Assembly: GCF_040838345.1 (NCBI RefSeq)
Contig: NZ_JBAKFF010000001.1
Span: 744,001 to 808,000 of the forward strand
From: Spiribacter sp. 1M189
GTDB lineage: Bacteria; Pseudomonadota; Gammaproteobacteria; Nitrococcales; Nitrococcaceae
Length of the DNA stretch: 64,000 bases
Direction: 5' to 3'
Shown here: positions 1 to 9,535 of the stretch, piece by piece
Numbering within the stretch: the stretch's first letter is position 1
How the letters are laid out: every line of letters starts with the position of its first letter
The notes under the pieces: generated by a model
What the model saw: only the letters and a program-made list of their open reading frames with translations
Database searches by the model: none
What the model was told of the DNA's origin: nothing
Translations under genes and position numbers: made by a program

Positions 1-386
1 CGCGCGAACCCCTGAGCGGGCCGGTGGCATGGCAATGGCCGTCCGAGGGCCGGCTGGTCCGTCAGTATGATCCAGGGGCGCTCGGCAAACGGGGGATCGG
101 TATCGCAGCGCCACCCGGCAGTCCCGTGAAGGCAGCCGGTGCGGGCGATGTCGTCTACAGCGGAGACGGTCTACCCGGTTATGGCAACCTCGTCATCATC
201 AAGCACAACGAGCGGTTCCTGACCGCCTACGGCTACAATCGCGAGCTGCTGGTAGGAGAGGGTGATCGGGTTCGCGCCGGACAGACCATTGCGCGGATGG
301 GTGCGAGCGGCCAGCGCGCGGGCGAGTTGCATTTCGAGGTGAGGGAACGCGGCGAGCCGGTCAATCCGGTCAGCTATCTGCCTTAG
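1..386 (+). CDS. nlpD: NlpD-like murein hydrolase activator, C-terminal LytM domain (5' partial)
   Basis: The reading frame is open from the window edge (frame starting at base 3) to the TAG at 384-386, so the start and any LysM part lie outside. The visible part is one LytM/M23 domain with the NlpD-type ending (GELHFEVRERG, then NPVSYLP). The metal ligands of active M23 peptidases are degenerate: the first His/Asp site reads GKRGIGIAA and only one His of the final HxH remains. This is the state known for NlpD/EnvC-type activators, which switch on periplasmic amidases (AmiC for NlpD) rather than cut murein themselves. It converges on the next gene with a 9-bp gap; rpoS, the usual neighbour after nlpD, is not there. 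A degenerate M23 protein of another subfamily is the alternative. Confidence 0.75.
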   Translation, partial: REPLSGPVAWQWPSEGRLVRQYDPGALGKRGIGIAAPPGSPVKAAGAGDVVYSGDGLPGYGNLVIIKHNERFLTAYGYNRELLVGEGDRVRAGQTIARMGASGQRAGELHFEVRERGEPVNPVSYLP

Positions 387-395
387 CGCCGGGTT

Positions 396-836
396 TCATC
401 GATCGATGATCAGCGCAGCGACGACGCGCCGACCCTCCGACATCAGCACGTTGTAGGTGCGGCAGGCCGAGGCGGTATCCATGATCTCCAGCCCGATGCC
501 GGCCTGCAGCAGGCCGAGTATCAACTCGCGATCCGGAAACGTCTGCTGGGCGCCGGTCCCCAGCAGAACGACCTCGGGCTCCAGCTCGTGGACTGAGGTC
601 AGATGCGCTTCATTGAGCGCCTGCAGCGAATCAGGTCCCCACTCGGTGACGAGCGTGTCGAGTGTCACCAACAGGCTCTCCGTGTGGCGGACGTCATTGA
701 TGCGGATCTCACCGTCCGCATAGCCCTGGATGTGATAGGCGCCCTCGGCGCCGTCTAGGCTCATCTTCATGCGCGCACGATAGCGAGCCGCAAGGGTCTC
801 GGGCAAGTCAGGCCAGAACGCGTCGTTATTTGACAC
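396..836 (-). CDS. Mth938-like domain protein (DUF498 family)
   Basis: A 146-residue protein of the small Mth938/DUF498 family (related to the mitochondrial assembly factor NDUFAF3); the bacterial members have no established reaction. Family features seen are the GYADGEIRINDVRH segment, the central PEVVLLGTGAQQTFP strand-turn typical of the fold, and the late TASACRTYNVL motif. No signal peptide or membrane segment is seen. The start given is GTG at 836; ATG codons at residues 23 and 25 would give a product closer to the family core, and none of the three has a convincing Shine-Dalgarno sequence. It stands alone on the reverse strand between nlpD and alaC. Confidence 0.75.
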   Translation of the reverse strand: MSNNDAFWPDLPETLAARYRARMKMSLDGAEGAYHIQGYADGEIRINDVRHTESLLVTLDTLVTEWGPDSLQALNEAHLTSVHELEPEVVLLGTGAQQTFPDRELILGLLQAGIGLEIMDTASACRTYNVLMSEGRRVVAALIIDR

Positions 837-895
837 TGGCAGGGGGCAATTTTAGCGTTCACCGTTTATCATGATGGGGAGCGGAGGTGTTCCGC

Positions 896-2119
896 ATGCA
901 CACTCAACCATTGGCCCGGGGTACTGCCTTGAACGAGGAATTCCAGCGCATCAAGCGCCTCCCGCCCTACGTGTTCAATATCGTCAATGAACTCAAGGCC
1001 CAGGCCCGCGCCCGCGGCGAGGATATCGTCGACTTTGGCATGGGTAATCCGGACCTCCCGACCCCGCGGCATATTGTCGACAAGCTGACGGAGGCCGCCC
1101 AGCGGCCGGATACCCACCGCTATTCGATGTCCCGCGGCATACCGCGTCTGCGCCGAGCCATCACGCGCTGGTATCACAGCCGCTATAACGTGGCGCTCGA
1201 CCCCGAAACCGAGGCGATTGTGACCATCGGTTCAAAGGAGGGGCTCGCCCATCTGGCCCTCGCCACGCTGGGCCCCGGTGATGCAGTCCTCGTCCCCAAT
1301 CCGGCCTATCCGATCCACCCCTATGGTGTGGTCATTGCCGGTGCGGATATCCGCCATGTGCCACTGGTCGAGGGCGGCGACTTCTTCACCGAGCTGGAGA
1401 AGGCCATCAAGGACACCTGGCCGAAGCCGAAGATGCTGATCATCAACTTCCCGGCGAACCCGACCGCGCAATGTGTCGATCTGGGCTTTTTCGAGCGTGT
1501 GGTCGAGATCTGCCGCGAGCATGGTATCTGGGTGGTCCACGATCTGGCTTACGCGGATCTGGTCTACGATGGCTATGAGGCGCCCTCGATCCTTCAGGTG
1601 CCGGGGGCCCGTGAGGTGGCGGTGGAGTCCTTCTCGCTGTCCAAGAGCTACAACATGCCGGGTTGGCGCGTGGGTTTTCTCTGCGGCAACGACAAACTGA
1701 TCGCTGCGCTGGCGCGGATGAAGTCATACCTCGACTACGGCATGTTCACACCGATTCAGGTGGCGGCGATTCATGCGCTGGAAGGGCCGCAGGAGTGCGT
1801 GAGCGAAATTCGGGATACCTACCAGGGCCGGCGCGATGTGCTCTGTGACGGTCTCGAGGCGGCGGGTTGGCCGGTATCTCGGCCGAAGGCAACGATGTTC
1901 GTCTGGGCGCGTATCCCGGAACCCTACCGCGACATGGGCTCACTGGAGTTTTCCAAGAAGCTCCTGCGTGATGCCGGCGTGGCGGTATCGCCCGGTATCG
2001 GCTTTGGCGAATACGGTGACGAATACGTCCGGTTCGGTCTCATCGAGAACCAGCATCGGACACGGCAGGCCGTGCGTGGCATCAAGCAGATGCTGCGGCG
2101 GGATGGTCATGGGCAGTAA
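896..2119 (+). CDS. alaC: Alanine-forming PLP aminotransferase, AlaC type
   Basis: A class I/II fold-type I aminotransferase of the AlaC (YfdZ) group, which makes alanine from pyruvate with glutamate as amino donor. The N-terminus [17 protein letters not shown] and [13 protein letters not shown] match that group. The PLP-binding lysine is in [14 protein letters not shown] (about residue 250), preceded by the cofactor-contact stretch [11 protein letters not shown] 896 is preferred over GTG 887 because GGAGG lies at 883-887, eight bases before it. Length is 407 residues, normal for the family. The next gene, hom, begins about 20 bp after its stop, so it probably heads an alaC-hom-thrC amino-acid operon. 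Confidence 0.88.
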   Translation: MHTQPLARGTALNEEFQRIKRLPPYVFNIVNELKAQARARGEDIVDFGMGNPDLPTPRHIVDKLTEAAQRPDTHRYSMSRGIPRLRRAITRWYHSRYNVALDPETEAIVTIGSKEGLAHLALATLGPGDAVLVPNPAYPIHPYGVVIAGADIRHVPLVEGGDFFTELEKAIKDTWPKPKMLIINFPANPTAQCVDLGFFERVVEICREHGIWVVHDLAYADLVYDGYEAPSILQVPGAREVAVESFSLSKSYNMPGWRVGFLCGNDKLIAALARMKSYLDYGMFTPIQVAAIHALEGPQECVSEIRDTYQGRRDVLCDGLEAAGWPVSRPKATMFVWARIPEPYRDMGSLEFSKKLLRDAGVAVSPGIGFGEYGDEYVRFGLIENQHRTRQAVRGIKQMLRRDGHGQ

Positions 2120-2138
2120 CGAAAAGGGAGACAACCTC

Positions 2139-3449
2139 TTGGATCCGGTAAAGGTCGGGGTGCTTGGACTGGGGACGGTTGGCGGTGGCACCGTCAATCT
2201 GCTGGAACGCAATCGCGACGAGATCACCCGTCGCGCGGGCCGGCCCATCGACGTGGTGCGGGCGGCGGCCCGTCATCCCGATCGTCCGCGGACCTGCAGC
2301 ACCGAGAATATCCATCTCGACTACGATGCCTATGCGGTGGTGGATGACCCCTCCATCGAGATCGTGGTGGAGCTCATCGGTGGCGAGACCCTGGCCAAGG
2401 AACTCATCCTGCGGGCCATCGACAATGGCAAGCATGTGGTCACCGCCAACAAGGCGCTGATCGCCCTGCATGGCAACGAGATCTTCGCCCGGGCGCGGGA
2501 GAAGGGCGTGACCATCGGTTTCGAGGCGGCTGTCGCCGGCGGCATCCCGATCATCAAGGCAGTGAGAGAGGGCCTGGTCGGTAACCGGATCGAGTGGCTC
2601 GCCGGCATCATCAACGGCACCAGCAATTTCATCCTCACCGAAATGCTCTACGCCGGCCGCGCCTTCGGCGACGTCCTGGCCGAAGCGCAGCGGCTTGGGT
2701 ACGCGGAAGCTGACCCCACGTTTGACGTCGAGGGAGTCGACGCAGCGCACAAGCTCACGATCCTGGCCTCCATCGCCTTCGGCATCCCGCTGCAGTTCGA
2801 TAAGGTTTTCATGGAGGGCATCGGTCAGATCAGCACCGATGACGTGGCCTATGCCTCGGAGCTGGGTTTCCGTATCAAGCATCTGGGTATCTGCCGGCGG
2901 GAGGGCGACGGCATCGGCCTGCGGGTCCACCCGACGCTGCTGCCGGAACGCCAGCTGCTGGCCAACGTCGATGGCGTGATGAACGCGGTCATGGTCAACG
3001 CCGATCCGCTCGGGCCCACCCTCTATTATGGGGCCGGTGCCGGTGCCGAGCCGACGGCCTCGGCGGTCGTGGCCGATCTGGTGGACGTCGTTCGGGAATT
3101 CACGCTCGAGCCGGAGAACCGGGTTCCCTACCTTGCGTTCCAGTCGCATTCGCTCTCGGACGAGCCGGTGGTGGGAATGGAAGCGGTGGAGACGGCCTAT
3201 TATCTGCGTGTGGAAGCGCAGGACGAGCCGGGTGTCCTGGCCGACATCACCGGAATTCTCAGCAACGCCGGCATCAGTATCGAGGCGGTGATCCAGAAAC
3301 AGCCGGCCCCGGGTGCCGAGACAGTCCCGGTCATTCTTCTCACCCATCGGGTTCGGGAGGCACGCATGAACGAGGCCTGCGAGCGCATCGAAGCGCTGGA
3401 GGCGATCCATGGCAATATCACGCGGATCCGTGTGGAGACACTGCTGTGA
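2139..3449 (+). CDS. hom: Homoserine dehydrogenase
   Basis: Reduces aspartate semialdehyde to homoserine, the branch-point step toward threonine and methionine. Visible parts are the N-terminal NAD(P) Rossmann motif [13 protein letters not shown], the catalytic domain with [11 protein letters not shown] and the signature [17 protein letters not shown], and a C-terminal ACT domain ([20 protein letters not shown]) expected to sense an end product such as threonine. TTG 2139 is chosen as start: GGGAG at 2126-2130 is eight bases upstream and the 436-residue product matches the usual length. An ATG at 2109 in the same frame would add ten residues. The stop overlaps the thrC start by 4 bp (GTGA). 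Confidence 0.92.
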   Translation: MDPVKVGVLGLGTVGGGTVNLLERNRDEITRRAGRPIDVVRAAARHPDRPRTCSTENIHLDYDAYAVVDDPSIEIVVELIGGETLAKELILRAIDNGKHVVTANKALIALHGNEIFARAREKGVTIGFEAAVAGGIPIIKAVREGLVGNRIEWLAGIINGTSNFILTEMLYAGRAFGDVLAEAQRLGYAEADPTFDVEGVDAAHKLTILASIAFGIPLQFDKVFMEGIGQISTDDVAYASELGFRIKHLGICRREGDGIGLRVHPTLLPERQLLANVDGVMNAVMVNADPLGPTLYYGAGAGAEPTASAVVADLVDVVREFTLEPENRVPYLAFQSHSLSDEPVVGMEAVETAYYLRVEAQDEPGVLADITGILSNAGISIEAVIQKQPAPGAETVPVILLTHRVREARMNEACERIEALEAIHGNITRIRVETLL

Positions 3450-4585
3450 GCGGCGAGACTCGCTATACCGGCCTGATCGGCGCCTACGGCGACCGCCTGC
3501 CGCTGGCTGACAGCGCACGTCCCATCAGCCTGGGGGAGGGTAATACGCCGTTGATCCGGCTCGAGAACCTGCCGACCGCGCTGAGCCACGATGTCGAACT
3601 CTATGTGAAGTACGAGGGGCTCAATCCCACCGGTTCGTTCAAGGACCGCGGCATGACCGTGGCGGTGACCCAGGCGGTGGCCGAGGGCAGCGAGGCCATC
3701 ATCTGTGCCTCCACCGGCAACACCTCGGCGTCAGCCGCGGCCTATGCCGCGCGTGCGGGGATCAAGGCCTTCGTGCTCATCCCGGATGGCAAGATCGCCA
3801 TGGGCAAGCTCGCCCAGGCCATCATGCACGGGGCCGAAGTGCTGCAGATCCGCGGCAACTTCGATGACGGCATGCGCATCGTCAAGGAAATGGCGGAGCA
3901 GGCGCCAGTCAGCCTCGTCAACTCGGTCAATCCCTATCGCCTGCAGGGCCAGAAAACCGCTGCATTCGAGATCTGCGAAGCGCTCGACGGCGCTCCGGAC
4001 TATCACTGTCTGCCGGTGGGCAACGCCGGAAACATCACCGCCTACTGGATGGGCTACAGCGAAATGGCGCTCACCCCCGGCCAGCAGGGAACAACGGCCT
4101 GCGGTTTCTGTGGCGGCGACTGCGCCTACCACCAGGGGCGGGTGGACAGCCGCCCGGTCATGGTCGGCTACCAGGCAAGCGGTTCGGCACCCTTCCTGCG
4201 TGGTGGGCCGGTGGCTCATCCCGAAACGGTGGCCACCGCCATCCGCATCGGTGCACCGCAGAGCTGGGACTATGCGCTCACGGCATCGCGCGAGTCCGGC
4301 GGCTGGTTCGATGAATTCACCGACGAGGCCATTCTCGAGGCCCAGTGGTTGCTGGCGAGCCGCGAGGGCATCTTCTGCGAGCCCGCCTCGGCGGTCTCGG
4401 TCGCCGGCGCCCTGCGGGATATCGAAAACGGCCGCATTCCGGCAGGAAGCCGCGTCGTCTGCACGCTGACCGGTCATGGGCTCAAGGATCCGGATGTCGC
4501 CCAGCGCCATGCCGAAGCGGCAGTGACCACGGTGGACGCGGACTCCTCGGCGGTTCGGCAGGCGATCCTCGGCAAGATGGCCTGA
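3446..4585 (+). CDS. thrC: Threonine synthase with Cys-rich insertion
   Basis: PLP enzyme converting O-phosphohomoserine to threonine. Seen are [14 protein letters not shown], the PLP lysine in [11 protein letters not shown] (K66), the [18 protein letters not shown] phosphate-binding loop and [16 protein letters not shown] 3446 overlaps the hom stop, indicating translational coupling. Oddity: between GYSEM and the conserved GYQASGSAP stretch, where the short ThrC family normally has a linker of about a dozen residues, there is a longer loop containing C219-x2-C222-x3-C226-x2-H229, which looks like a metal-binding knuckle. The rest of the protein is normal, so activity is expected to be kept. 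The insertion size is judged from memory of the family, not from an alignment. Confidence 0.92.
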   Translation: MSGETRYTGLIGAYGDRLPLADSARPISLGEGNTPLIRLENLPTALSHDVELYVKYEGLNPTGSFKDRGMTVAVTQAVAEGSEAIICASTGNTSASAAAYAARAGIKAFVLIPDGKIAMGKLAQAIMHGAEVLQIRGNFDDGMRIVKEMAEQAPVSLVNSVNPYRLQGQKTAAFEICEALDGAPDYHCLPVGNAGNITAYWMGYSEMALTPGQQGTTACGFCGGDCAYHQGRVDSRPVMVGYQASGSAPFLRGGPVAHPETVATAIRIGAPQSWDYALTASRESGGWFDEFTDEAILEAQWLLASREGIFCEPASAVSVAGALRDIENGRIPAGSRVVCTLTGHGLKDPDVAQRHAEAAVTTVDADSSAVRQAILGKMA

Positions 4586-4589
4586 GGCC

Positions 4590-5606
4590 ATGGCGAGGCG
4601 TGGTGAGCTGATCTGCCTGGCCCCGGGACTGCTCGGTCCCGTGCCGGCCACGTTGGCGGATGCCCTGCCGTCGGCCGGTCCGTTTCCGGTGCTGGAGGCA
4701 CTGCTCGGCCGGGCTGGGCGGCGTCCAGCGGCTCGGGCGGATGGCGAGGGACTGCTCTGCGCGCTGGCGGAGCCTCCGCCCTCCGTGGGCGCGCTGCTGG
4801 CGCTTGGATTCGGCGTCGAAGGAGAGCGCGTCTGCTACCGGGCAGCCCCGACACATCTACGGCCGGATCGGGATCGGCTGCTCCTGTTCGCCGGTGACGC
4901 ACTCAACCCGTCTGCCGACGAGGCCGCGCAGATTGCTCGCGATTTCAATCGCCTCTTCTCGGAAGATGGCCTGGAACTTCAAGCCGAAGACGGGAAATGG
5001 CTGCTTATTGCCGATGCAGCGCCTGGCCCGGATCTGCCGCCACTCTCGGCGGTTGCCGGGCGCTATCTCGATACCGTTATCCCGAACGAGGCCGCGGCGA
5101 GGCCCTGGCGCAAGCTGCTCAATGAAGTGCAGATGTTTCTGCACGACCATCCCGTCAATGCGGCCCGACAGGCGAGCGGGGAGTTGCCGGTGAACGGGCT
5201 CTGGTTCTGGGGCGGTGGGCGGCGTAATGATCTCGGCGTGGATCTGTCCATCCGTCGCATCCATGGCCACGATCCCCTAGTGCGCGGGTTGACCCGTGGC
5301 AGCAGCGGCGTGGAGCACGCGCCAAGCCTGCCGGCCCCCCGCTCACTGGCGGAAAGCGGGGCGGCGGTTTTCGTCTGGCCTGATGCGGAACGCGCCCTTC
5401 TGGGCGGAGACGCCGAGGCCTGGCTGGGTGCCCTGCAGCGGTTTGAGCATGAATACGCGGGAATCCTTCGTGATGTCGTCTTCCAGTATGGGGGGCGCGT
5501 GGAGTTGCGCACGGGGAATGGTTGGACCCACCTCATCGGCCCCGGCGACCGCTGGCGATTCTGGCGCCGCCCGCGCTCGCTGCGGGACTGGCTGGTGGTG
5601 GAATGA
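4590..5606 (+). CDS. Conserved RpfE/COG4255-like protein, function unknown
   Basis: A 338-residue soluble protein without signal peptide or membrane helices. Sequence and position (directly before recJ) resemble the proteobacterial group that includes Xanthomonas RpfE, sometimes annotated as a phosphoglycerate-mutase relative; no biochemical role is established and no mutase active-site motif is apparent. Visible conserved-looking stretches are LNEVQMFLHDHPVN and NGLWFWGGG near residues 170-208, and a Trp/Arg-rich C-terminus. It starts 4 bp after thrC and its stop overlaps the recJ start (ATGA), so it is co-transcribed and probably coupled with recJ. The family assignment is moderate. Confidence 0.6.
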   Translation: MARRGELICLAPGLLGPVPATLADALPSAGPFPVLEALLGRAGRRPAARADGEGLLCALAEPPPSVGALLALGFGVEGERVCYRAAPTHLRPDRDRLLLFAGDALNPSADEAAQIARDFNRLFSEDGLELQAEDGKWLLIADAAPGPDLPPLSAVAGRYLDTVIPNEAAARPWRKLLNEVQMFLHDHPVNAARQASGELPVNGLWFWGGGRRNDLGVDLSIRRIHGHDPLVRGLTRGSSGVEHAPSLPAPRSLAESGAAVFVWPDAERALLGGDAEAWLGALQRFEHEYAGILRDVVFQYGGRVELRTGNGWTHLIGPGDRWRFWRRPRSLRDWLVVE

Positions 5607-7348
5607 GCCAGACCCATGCGGTGGAAATCCGCGAGCGCGCCATCCCGACCGGTGGCGATGCGCTGCCGGCCACGCTCTCGCCGCTTCTGCGACGAATCTA
5701 CCTTGGCCGGGGCGTAACAAGAGCCGATGAGCTCGACTATCGGCTGAATCAGCTTCCTCGCCCCGATTCGCTGAAAGATGTCGGGGCTGCGGGGTCGGTC
5801 CTCGCCGATGCCATCACCGGCGGTCAGCGGATCCTGGTGGTCGGCGACTTCGATGCTGACGGGGCGACCAGCACGGCACTTGCGGTTCGGGCCCTGCGTG
5901 CGATGGGCGCGGTCCATGTCGACTATCTGGTGCCCAATCGTTTTCGGTTTGGTTATGGCCTGACGCCGGAACTGGTGGAAGTCGCCCGGGATCACGCCCC
6001 GGATCTGATATTGACCGTGGATAATGGGGTCAGTGCACACGCCGGAGTCGCGGCCGCGCGGGCATTGGGTATCGATGTGGTGATCACGGATCATCACCTG
6101 CCGGGTGAGTCGGTTCCCGAGGCGCTCGCCATCGTCAATCCACATATCGGTTCCGCGGATTTCGACGGTCGTCACCTGGCGGGCGTGGGGGTGTGTTTCT
6201 ATACCATGCTCGCCCTGCGTGCGGCCCTACGCGAGCGTGGCTGGTTCGGAGCGGAGCGTCCGGAGCCCGGACTGGTGGATAACCTCGATCTGGTCGCGCT
6301 GGGAACGGTCGCCGACGTCGTGCCGCTGGATCGTGTCAACCGCCTCCTCGTTGAACAGGGCCTGCGTCGGATCCGGGCTGGTCAGGCAACGCCGGGGGTG
6401 CTGGCGCTGCTCAATGCCGCCGACCGCGATCCGGAACGGATCAGCGCCATAGACCTAGGCTTTGGCGCCGCTCCCCGGCTCAATGCCGCCGGTCGCCTGG
6501 ATGACATGAGTCGCGGCATCGAAACATTGCTGGCCCGCGGGCAGGATGAGGCCAACGCGCACGCCACGAGCCTGGAGGCGCTCAATCGGGAGCGTCGCAT
6601 GCTGGAGCGCGAGATGCGGGAGACCGCCCTTGCCGATATCGAGGCCCATGTCAACGCGGCGGCCGGGGAGATGGCACCGATCCTCTGTCTGGTGGCAGAC
6701 GATTGGCATCAGGGCGTGGTCGGTATTGTCGCGTCACGGCTCAAGGAGCGTTTCAGGCGGCCGGTGGTGGCCTTTGCACCCGCCGACAATGGCGAGTTGA
6801 AAGGCTCGGCCCGTTCCGTGCCGGGGTTGCATATGCGCGATCTTTTCGAGGCCCTGGATACGCGCAGCCGGGGCGAGCTGATCCTGCGTTTTGGAGGTCA
6901 TGCAATGGCCGCCGGCCTGACGCTGCGGTCAGAGGATTTCGCCGCTTTCAAGGCAGGCCTGACCGAGCTCGCGCGGGAATGGCTGGGAGATGAGCCAGTG
7001 GGGGAAGCCCTCTGGACCGACGGCATCCCGGCACCGCAGGACTATTGCCTGGAGACGGCCTCGATGCTGCGCTATGCGGGTCCCTGGGGGGCAGGGTTTC
7101 CCGAGCCCGTCTTCCACGACCGTTTTCTGGTGCGCGGGCAGCGTATCGTCGGCGCGGATCACCTGAAGCTGCGTCTGAGCCCTCTCGGCGCAGCGGAGCG
7201 CGAGGTTGAGGCGATCGCATTCAACGCCGTAGACAATGGCTTTTCACAAGTACCCGGTGAGATCGAGGCGGTTTTCCGCCTCGACGTGAATCGCTACCGC
7301 GGGGTCGATCGGCTTCAGCTGGTCATCGACTACCTGGCCGCTGCCTGA
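5603..7348 (+). CDS. recJ: Single-stranded-DNA-specific 5'-3' exonuclease RecJ
   Basis: RecJ degrades single-stranded DNA 5' to 3' in RecF-pathway recombination, mismatch repair and base-excision repair. The DHH phosphoesterase motifs are present in order: VVGDFDADGATS, LTVDNGVSAH, and VITDHHLPGE (the DHH itself); the DHHA1 half carries LRFGGHAMAAGL. A C-terminal OB-fold region follows. The start is ATG 5603, which overlaps the stop of the preceding gene; the product is 581 residues, close to E. coli RecJ. Its last 19 bases overlap the 3' end of prc on the other strand. Confidence 0.95.
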   Translation: MSQTHAVEIRERAIPTGGDALPATLSPLLRRIYLGRGVTRADELDYRLNQLPRPDSLKDVGAAGSVLADAITGGQRILVVGDFDADGATSTALAVRALRAMGAVHVDYLVPNRFRFGYGLTPELVEVARDHAPDLILTVDNGVSAHAGVAAARALGIDVVITDHHLPGESVPEALAIVNPHIGSADFDGRHLAGVGVCFYTMLALRAALRERGWFGAERPEPGLVDNLDLVALGTVADVVPLDRVNRLLVEQGLRRIRAGQATPGVLALLNAADRDPERISAIDLGFGAAPRLNAAGRLDDMSRGIETLLARGQDEANAHATSLEALNRERRMLEREMRETALADIEAHVNAAAGEMAPILCLVADDWHQGVVGIVASRLKERFRRPVVAFAPADNGELKGSARSVPGLHMRDLFEALDTRSRGELILRFGGHAMAAGLTLRSEDFAAFKAGLTELAREWLGDEPVGEALWTDGIPAPQDYCLETASMLRYAGPWGAGFPEPVFHDRFLVRGQRIVGADHLKLRLSPLGAAEREVEAIAFNAVDNGFSQVPGEIEAVFRLDVNRYRGVDRLQLVIDYLAAA

Positions 7349-9426
7349 ACCGGCGACAGTCGGCCTGCCATCCGCGGACTGCCTCCGGCCTGAAGCTCGG
7401 CCAGGTCGGCAACCACTTCCACCGCTTCGTCCAGCAGAACATCCGGCAGCGCGTCCGGCTCCAGCGCGTCCAGACTCTCCAGCGGTTCGCGCCCATACGC
7501 CGTCAGCTGAGCGTTGACGGCATCGAGGCGAGCCGCCTCCGCCGCGTCGATTTCCGCACGGCGCTCGGCTTCATTGAGGGATACTGTCGTCCTTTCACGC
7601 TCCGACTCGAGCCGGGAGGCTTCCTTGGCCACCGCCTGGAGTGCAGGATCGAGCCGTAGCCGCCGCTGATGGTGGCGACGAAGGGTACTGACCATTCCAT
7701 CCAGTTCGCTGAGCCGGTCATAGTCGGCGGAGCGGATCGTGTCCCAGGGCAGGGCGTTGTCCGCGGCGCGCTCACCCATTCCATCGCTGGCATGGGGGAA
7801 TGGCATCTCCAGATCGGGTGTTACGCCCTCCAGCTGAGTGCTCTCGCCATTGATGCGGTAGAACTTTGCGATCGTCAGCTTGAGCCGGCCGCTCGGTGTC
7901 TGATCGTCACCCACGCCGAACCGCTCAAGCCCGACCAGGGTCTGTACCGTGCCCTTGCCAAAGGTCTGGTCGCCCATGACCACCCCGCGCCCGTAATCCT
8001 GCATGGCCGCTGCGAATATCTCCGAGGCGGAGGCGCTGCGACCGTCAACCATGACGCCGAGGGGGCCATCATAGACGGCGGGCTCGCCGGCCGGATCGGT
8101 CAGGACTTCGCGCCGGCCGTTACTGCGGTTAACCTGAACCACCGGGCCCTGGTTGATGAAGAGCCCGGTCATGCGTACCGCTTCTTCCAGCGAGCCGCCC
8201 GCATTACCGCGTAGATCGATGACGAGGCCGTCGATATCCGCCAGCGTTTCGCTCGCGAGTAGCTCACGGACATCGCGCGTCGTGCTGCGATAATCCTCGT
8301 CGCCGGCGTTCGCCGCACCAAAATCCGCATAGAAGGCGGGGACCTCGATGACGCCGATGCGCTGAAGGCCATTGTCCCGCTCCACTTCGCGGACTTCCGC
8401 CCGGGCCGCCTGCTCCTCAAGCTCAATCGTATTCCGGGTAAGCGTGATGACTCGCTCGCGGGAGTCACTGCCGCGCGTGCCGGGGAGTATGCGCAGATAG
8501 ACCTCCGAACCCTTGGGGCCTCGGATCAGGTCCACGACATCGGCGAGCCGCCAGCCGACAACGTCCTGGATATCATCCGAGGCCTGGCCAACGCCGACGA
8601 TGCGATCACCGGCCTTGAGCTGACCACTGGTCTCCGCCGGGCCGCCGGCGATGAGCTCGACGATCTCGACGAATTCGCCCTCGCTACTGAGCAGCGCGCC
8701 GATTCCCTCCAGGGAGAGCCGCATGTTGATATCGAAGTTCTCGGAGGTACGCGGTGACATGTAGCTGCTATGCGGATCGAACTCTCCGGCCCAGGCCGTC
8801 ATGAAGACTTGGAAGACATCTTCCGCGGTGTACTGCGAGAGCGTTCTCGACAGACGCTTGTAGCGACCCTCCAGGGATTCCTGCACCTCGCTGAGGGGGC
8901 GGCCATTGAGCTTCTGCGTGAGGGCGTCGTTAACCACCCGCTTGCGCCAGAGTTCGTCCAGCGCTTTGGGTGAGTCCGCCCATTCGGCATTAGAGCGGTC
9001 GAGCTCGAGCGCTTCTGAGCCGTCGAAATCGAGACCGGAGCCGAGCACTTCGAGCGCGTAGTCGCTGCGCTCGTTCACGCGCTGCCGGTAACGCTCGAAT
9101 ATCGCGTAGGCGGTATCCAGGCGTCCGCTGTTGATTTCATCGTCAAGTTGATCGCTGCGCTCGGCGAAGGCCTCCAGATCGGCCTGGGTGAAGTAAAAGC
9201 GTTGCGGGTCGAGGGCATCGAAATAGGCCCGATACACCTTTCCCGAGAGCTGATCGTTGGTTTGCAGGTCGTTGTAGTGATACCGCGACAGCAGTTCGCC
9301 AACCACCTGCCCCGCGCGCTCCTGCAGGGGCGTCGGTTCAATCGCATCGGCGGCGAGTGAAAGGGCGGGCTGCGTCAACAGCAGCGTCGTCGCCAGCAGG
9401 GCGGATGTGAGTATGGCTCGGATCAA
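7330..9426 (-). CDS. prc: Tail-specific periplasmic protease Prc (Tsp, S41 family)
   Basis: Periplasmic protease that processes or degrades proteins at their C-termini, including murein-synthesis and hydrolase partners in other species. Parts in order: signal peptide (hydrophobic stretch ending near QPALSLA), N-terminal helical domain, PDZ domain around residues 230-315, the S41 protease core and a C-terminal DUF3340-like domain. The Ser/Lys dyad is visible in DGRSASASEIF and GDQTFGKGTVQ. I place the start at TTG 9426, which has GAGGA seven bases upstream; a TTG at 9450 in the same frame lacks a ribosome-binding site. Product 698 residues. Monocistronic, with a short 3' overlap with recJ. Confidence 0.93.
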   Translation of the reverse strand: MIRAILTSALLATTLLLTQPALSLAADAIEPTPLQERAGQVVGELLSRYHYNDLQTNDQLSGKVYRAYFDALDPQRFYFTQADLEAFAERSDQLDDEINSGRLDTAYAIFERYRQRVNERSDYALEVLGSGLDFDGSEALELDRSNAEWADSPKALDELWRKRVVNDALTQKLNGRPLSEVQESLEGRYKRLSRTLSQYTAEDVFQVFMTAWAGEFDPHSSYMSPRTSENFDINMRLSLEGIGALLSSEGEFVEIVELIAGGPAETSGQLKAGDRIVGVGQASDDIQDVVGWRLADVVDLIRGPKGSEVYLRILPGTRGSDSRERVITLTRNTIELEEQAARAEVREVERDNGLQRIGVIEVPAFYADFGAANAGDEDYRSTTRDVRELLASETLADIDGLVIDLRGNAGGSLEEAVRMTGLFINQGPVVQVNRSNGRREVLTDPAGEPAVYDGPLGVMVDGRSASASEIFAAAMQDYGRGVVMGDQTFGKGTVQTLVGLERFGVGDDQTPSGRLKLTIAKFYRINGESTQLEGVTPDLEMPFPHASDGMGERAADNALPWDTIRSADYDRLSELDGMVSTLRRHHQRRLRLDPALQAVAKEASRLESERERTTVSLNEAERRAEIDAAEAARLDAVNAQLTAYGREPLESLDALEPDALPDVLLDEAVEVVADLAELQAGGSPRMAGRLSPVQAAAR

Positions 9427-9535
9427 TGGTGTTCCTCGTGCCTTCAGCAACTGTTACCAGTCTGACATCGTGCCGTGCAGGAAAATCCCCCGACAGATCT
9501 GCTAGCGTAGCCGCATCGCAACACTAGGGGAACCA

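Noticed and set aside
2082-3518. 478-residue reverse frame opposite hom
   Set aside because: Shadow of the hom coding sequence; no domain and no promoter or ribosome-binding site.
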